Part shown: positions 22,656-23,401 of the stretch, in pieces | How the letters are laid out: the number at the start of each line of letters is the position of its first letter | How positions within the stretch are numbered: the first letter of the stretch is position 1 | Assembly (NCBI GenBank): GCA_002406055.1 | Contig: DHMZ01000104.1 | Location: 2,162-25,562 of the forward strand | Source of the DNA: Spirochaetales bacterium UBA4629 | GTDB taxonomy: Bacteria > Spirochaetota > Spirochaetia > Sphaerochaetales > Sphaerochaetaceae | Direction: 5' to 3' | Length of the DNA: 23,401 bases | Notes under the pieces: model-generated | The model's input: the letters and a program-made list of their open reading frames with translations, nothing else | What the model was told of the DNA's origin: nothing | Database searches by the model: none | Program-made: the position numbers and the translations under genes

Positions 22656-23189
22656 ATGACACTATCGAGACTATTAGTAATCCATTCAGCACCAACACTC
22701 ATGAACATAAAGTGTTCATCTCTTATCTGTCTTAAGTCATTAACAAGTGTAGATGAAGGGGAGATAAAAAAATTAAAAGAAAAGGGACTTTCTTTTCTTT
22801 TCATGAAGAATAAAATGGGATGTCCCCTCCTCTTTGTCTACAGGCGAACAACACTTTCCAAGCTTTTGAAAGAAAAAGATAGAGCACTTGTTTTAGCTAG
22901 GTTTGGTTATGATACTAATAACATCGATTCTTCGCTTTTAAAGCTAAAGAAGAGATTAGAAGAAAATAAAGATTTTCCACATGAAATAGGACTCTTTTTG
23001 GGCTATCCAACAGATGATGTTGTTAGTTTTATAGAAAACAAAGGCCAAAACTATCTCTATTCTGGACATTGGAAGGTCTACCACAACGAAGAAAAAGCAA
23101 GAGAAACATTTAGTGAATATGATATGTGTAGAAATTGCTTACTTTCTTCTTACAACAACGGTACATCAATTGAACGACTCTGCGTTTGA
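22656..23189 (+). CDS. DUF3793 family protein
   Basis: A 177-residue cytoplasmic protein of the DUF3793 family. The recognisable parts are the N-terminal HSAPTLMNIKCSSLICL and the central FPHEIGLFLGYPTDDVVSFI, followed by GHWKVYHNEEKARETFSEYDMCRNC. The function is not established; in clostridia the family is commonly found with flavodoxin and ferrous-iron transport genes, which the operator here supports. The start follows GAGGG by 4-5 nt. It is first in an operon with flavodoxin 15 bp downstream. Confidence 0.88.
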   Translation: MTLSRLLVIHSAPTLMNIKCSSLICLKSLTSVDEGEIKKLKEKGLSFLFMKNKMGCPLLFVYRRTTLSKLLKEKDRALVLARFGYDTNNIDSSLLKLKKRLEENKDFPHEIGLFLGYPTDDVVSFIENKGQNYLYSGHWKVYHNEEKARETFSEYDMCRNCLLSSYNNGTSIERLCV

Positions 23190-23204
23190 GTCGAAGGAGA
23201 AACT

Positions 23205-23401
23205 ATGAAAAAAGTTGCCATTGTCTACTATTCAGGGACAGGAAACACTCAGGAAATGGCTTCAACCATTTTAGACGAACTTTCAGGAAAAGCAGAGGCT
23301 GCTCTAATTGAGTGCTCTTCTTTCTCTCCTGATGATATTGAAAAATACGATGCTTTTGCTTTTGGATGCCCTGCTATGGGAAATGAAGTATTAGAAGAGG
23401 A
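23205..23401 (+). CDS. Flavodoxin (N-terminal part, cut by window end)
   Basis: The first 65 codons of a flavodoxin, a small FMN-binding electron carrier that replaces ferredoxin when iron is short. The phosphate-binding loop SGTGNTQEMA lies near residues 10-19 after the first strand KKVAIVYY, and AFAFGCPAMGNE marks the second FMN loop. AAGGAG lies 7 nt before the ATG. Co-transcribed with DUF3793; the remainder lies beyond the window. Confidence 0.92.
   Translation, partial: MKKVAIVYYSGTGNTQEMASTILDELSGKAEAALIECSSFSPDDIEKYDAFAFGCPAMGNEVLEE

Noticed and set aside
1..23401. Mobile elements, defence systems or CRISPR in the window
   Set aside because: No transposase, integrase, direct-repeat array, restriction or known defence gene was found among the readable genes.

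Overview
AT-rich, gene-dense 23.4 kb chromosomal window with no rRNA, tRNA, CRISPR array, insertion sequence or phage gene that I can see. Gene content suggests a fermentative, anaerobic, probably gut-associated bacterium: a monomeric [FeFe] hydrogenase, an anaerobic GlpA-like dehydrogenase operon, cellobiose phosphorylase, DUF1836 and DUF3793 proteins. The solute-binding protein has a signal peptide ending LFA|QGGKEE with no lipobox cysteine. That fits a diderm spirochaete (Sphaerochaeta/Treponema relatives) better than a Gram-positive clostridium. This taxonomic call is an inference of moderate confidence.

Layout. 1-1370: tail of an upstream gene and its terminator, then a two-gene unit coding a membrane SPFH protein and a 55-residue Arc-like ribbon-helix-helix protein, with a palindrome over the promoter and a strong terminator. 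1378-2397 (-): NAD-dependent epimerase/dehydratase. 2398-2735: a 338-bp intergenic region holding hairpins, a candidate small RNA on the minus strand and a tiny possible ORF opposite it. 2736-9404: single housekeeping or metabolic genes, often divergent or convergent: trmD, a pyridoxal-kinase-like gene, an FSA/transaldolase-like gene, a YhiN-type flavoprotein, a 2H phosphoesterase with a DUF1836 regulator, a hemolysin III (PAQR-like) membrane protein and a carboxylesterase. 9556-11973: GH94 cellobiose phosphorylase.

11960-17633 is a leftward redox block. A GlpA-like flavoprotein with a [2Fe-2S] tail, an FAD/NAD(P) oxidoreductase and a DUF1667 protein form a tight operon. It is followed by a group-B-like monomeric [FeFe] hydrogenase overlapping a MATE transporter. 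17794-22412 (+) is a complete BMP-family (PnrA-like, probably nucleoside) ABC importer: binding protein, double ATPase and two permeases, ending in an intrinsic terminator. 22523-23401 starts a new unit, DUF3793 plus flavodoxin (cut by the window end), driven by a promoter overlapped by an 18-bp perfect palindrome resembling DtxR/IdeR metal-regulator boxes and followed by a structured leader.

The observations most worth a second look are: (i) several genes without a Shine-Dalgarno whose -10 hexamer ends exactly 6 nt before the ATG, the signature of leaderless mRNAs; (ii) twin near-identical palindromes in the two divergent promoters between DUF1836 and hemolysin III; (iii) the palindrome plus leader hairpin ahead of DUF3793-flavodoxin; (iv) the SPFH-ribbon-helix-helix unit; (v) the candidate small RNA at 2425-2490.
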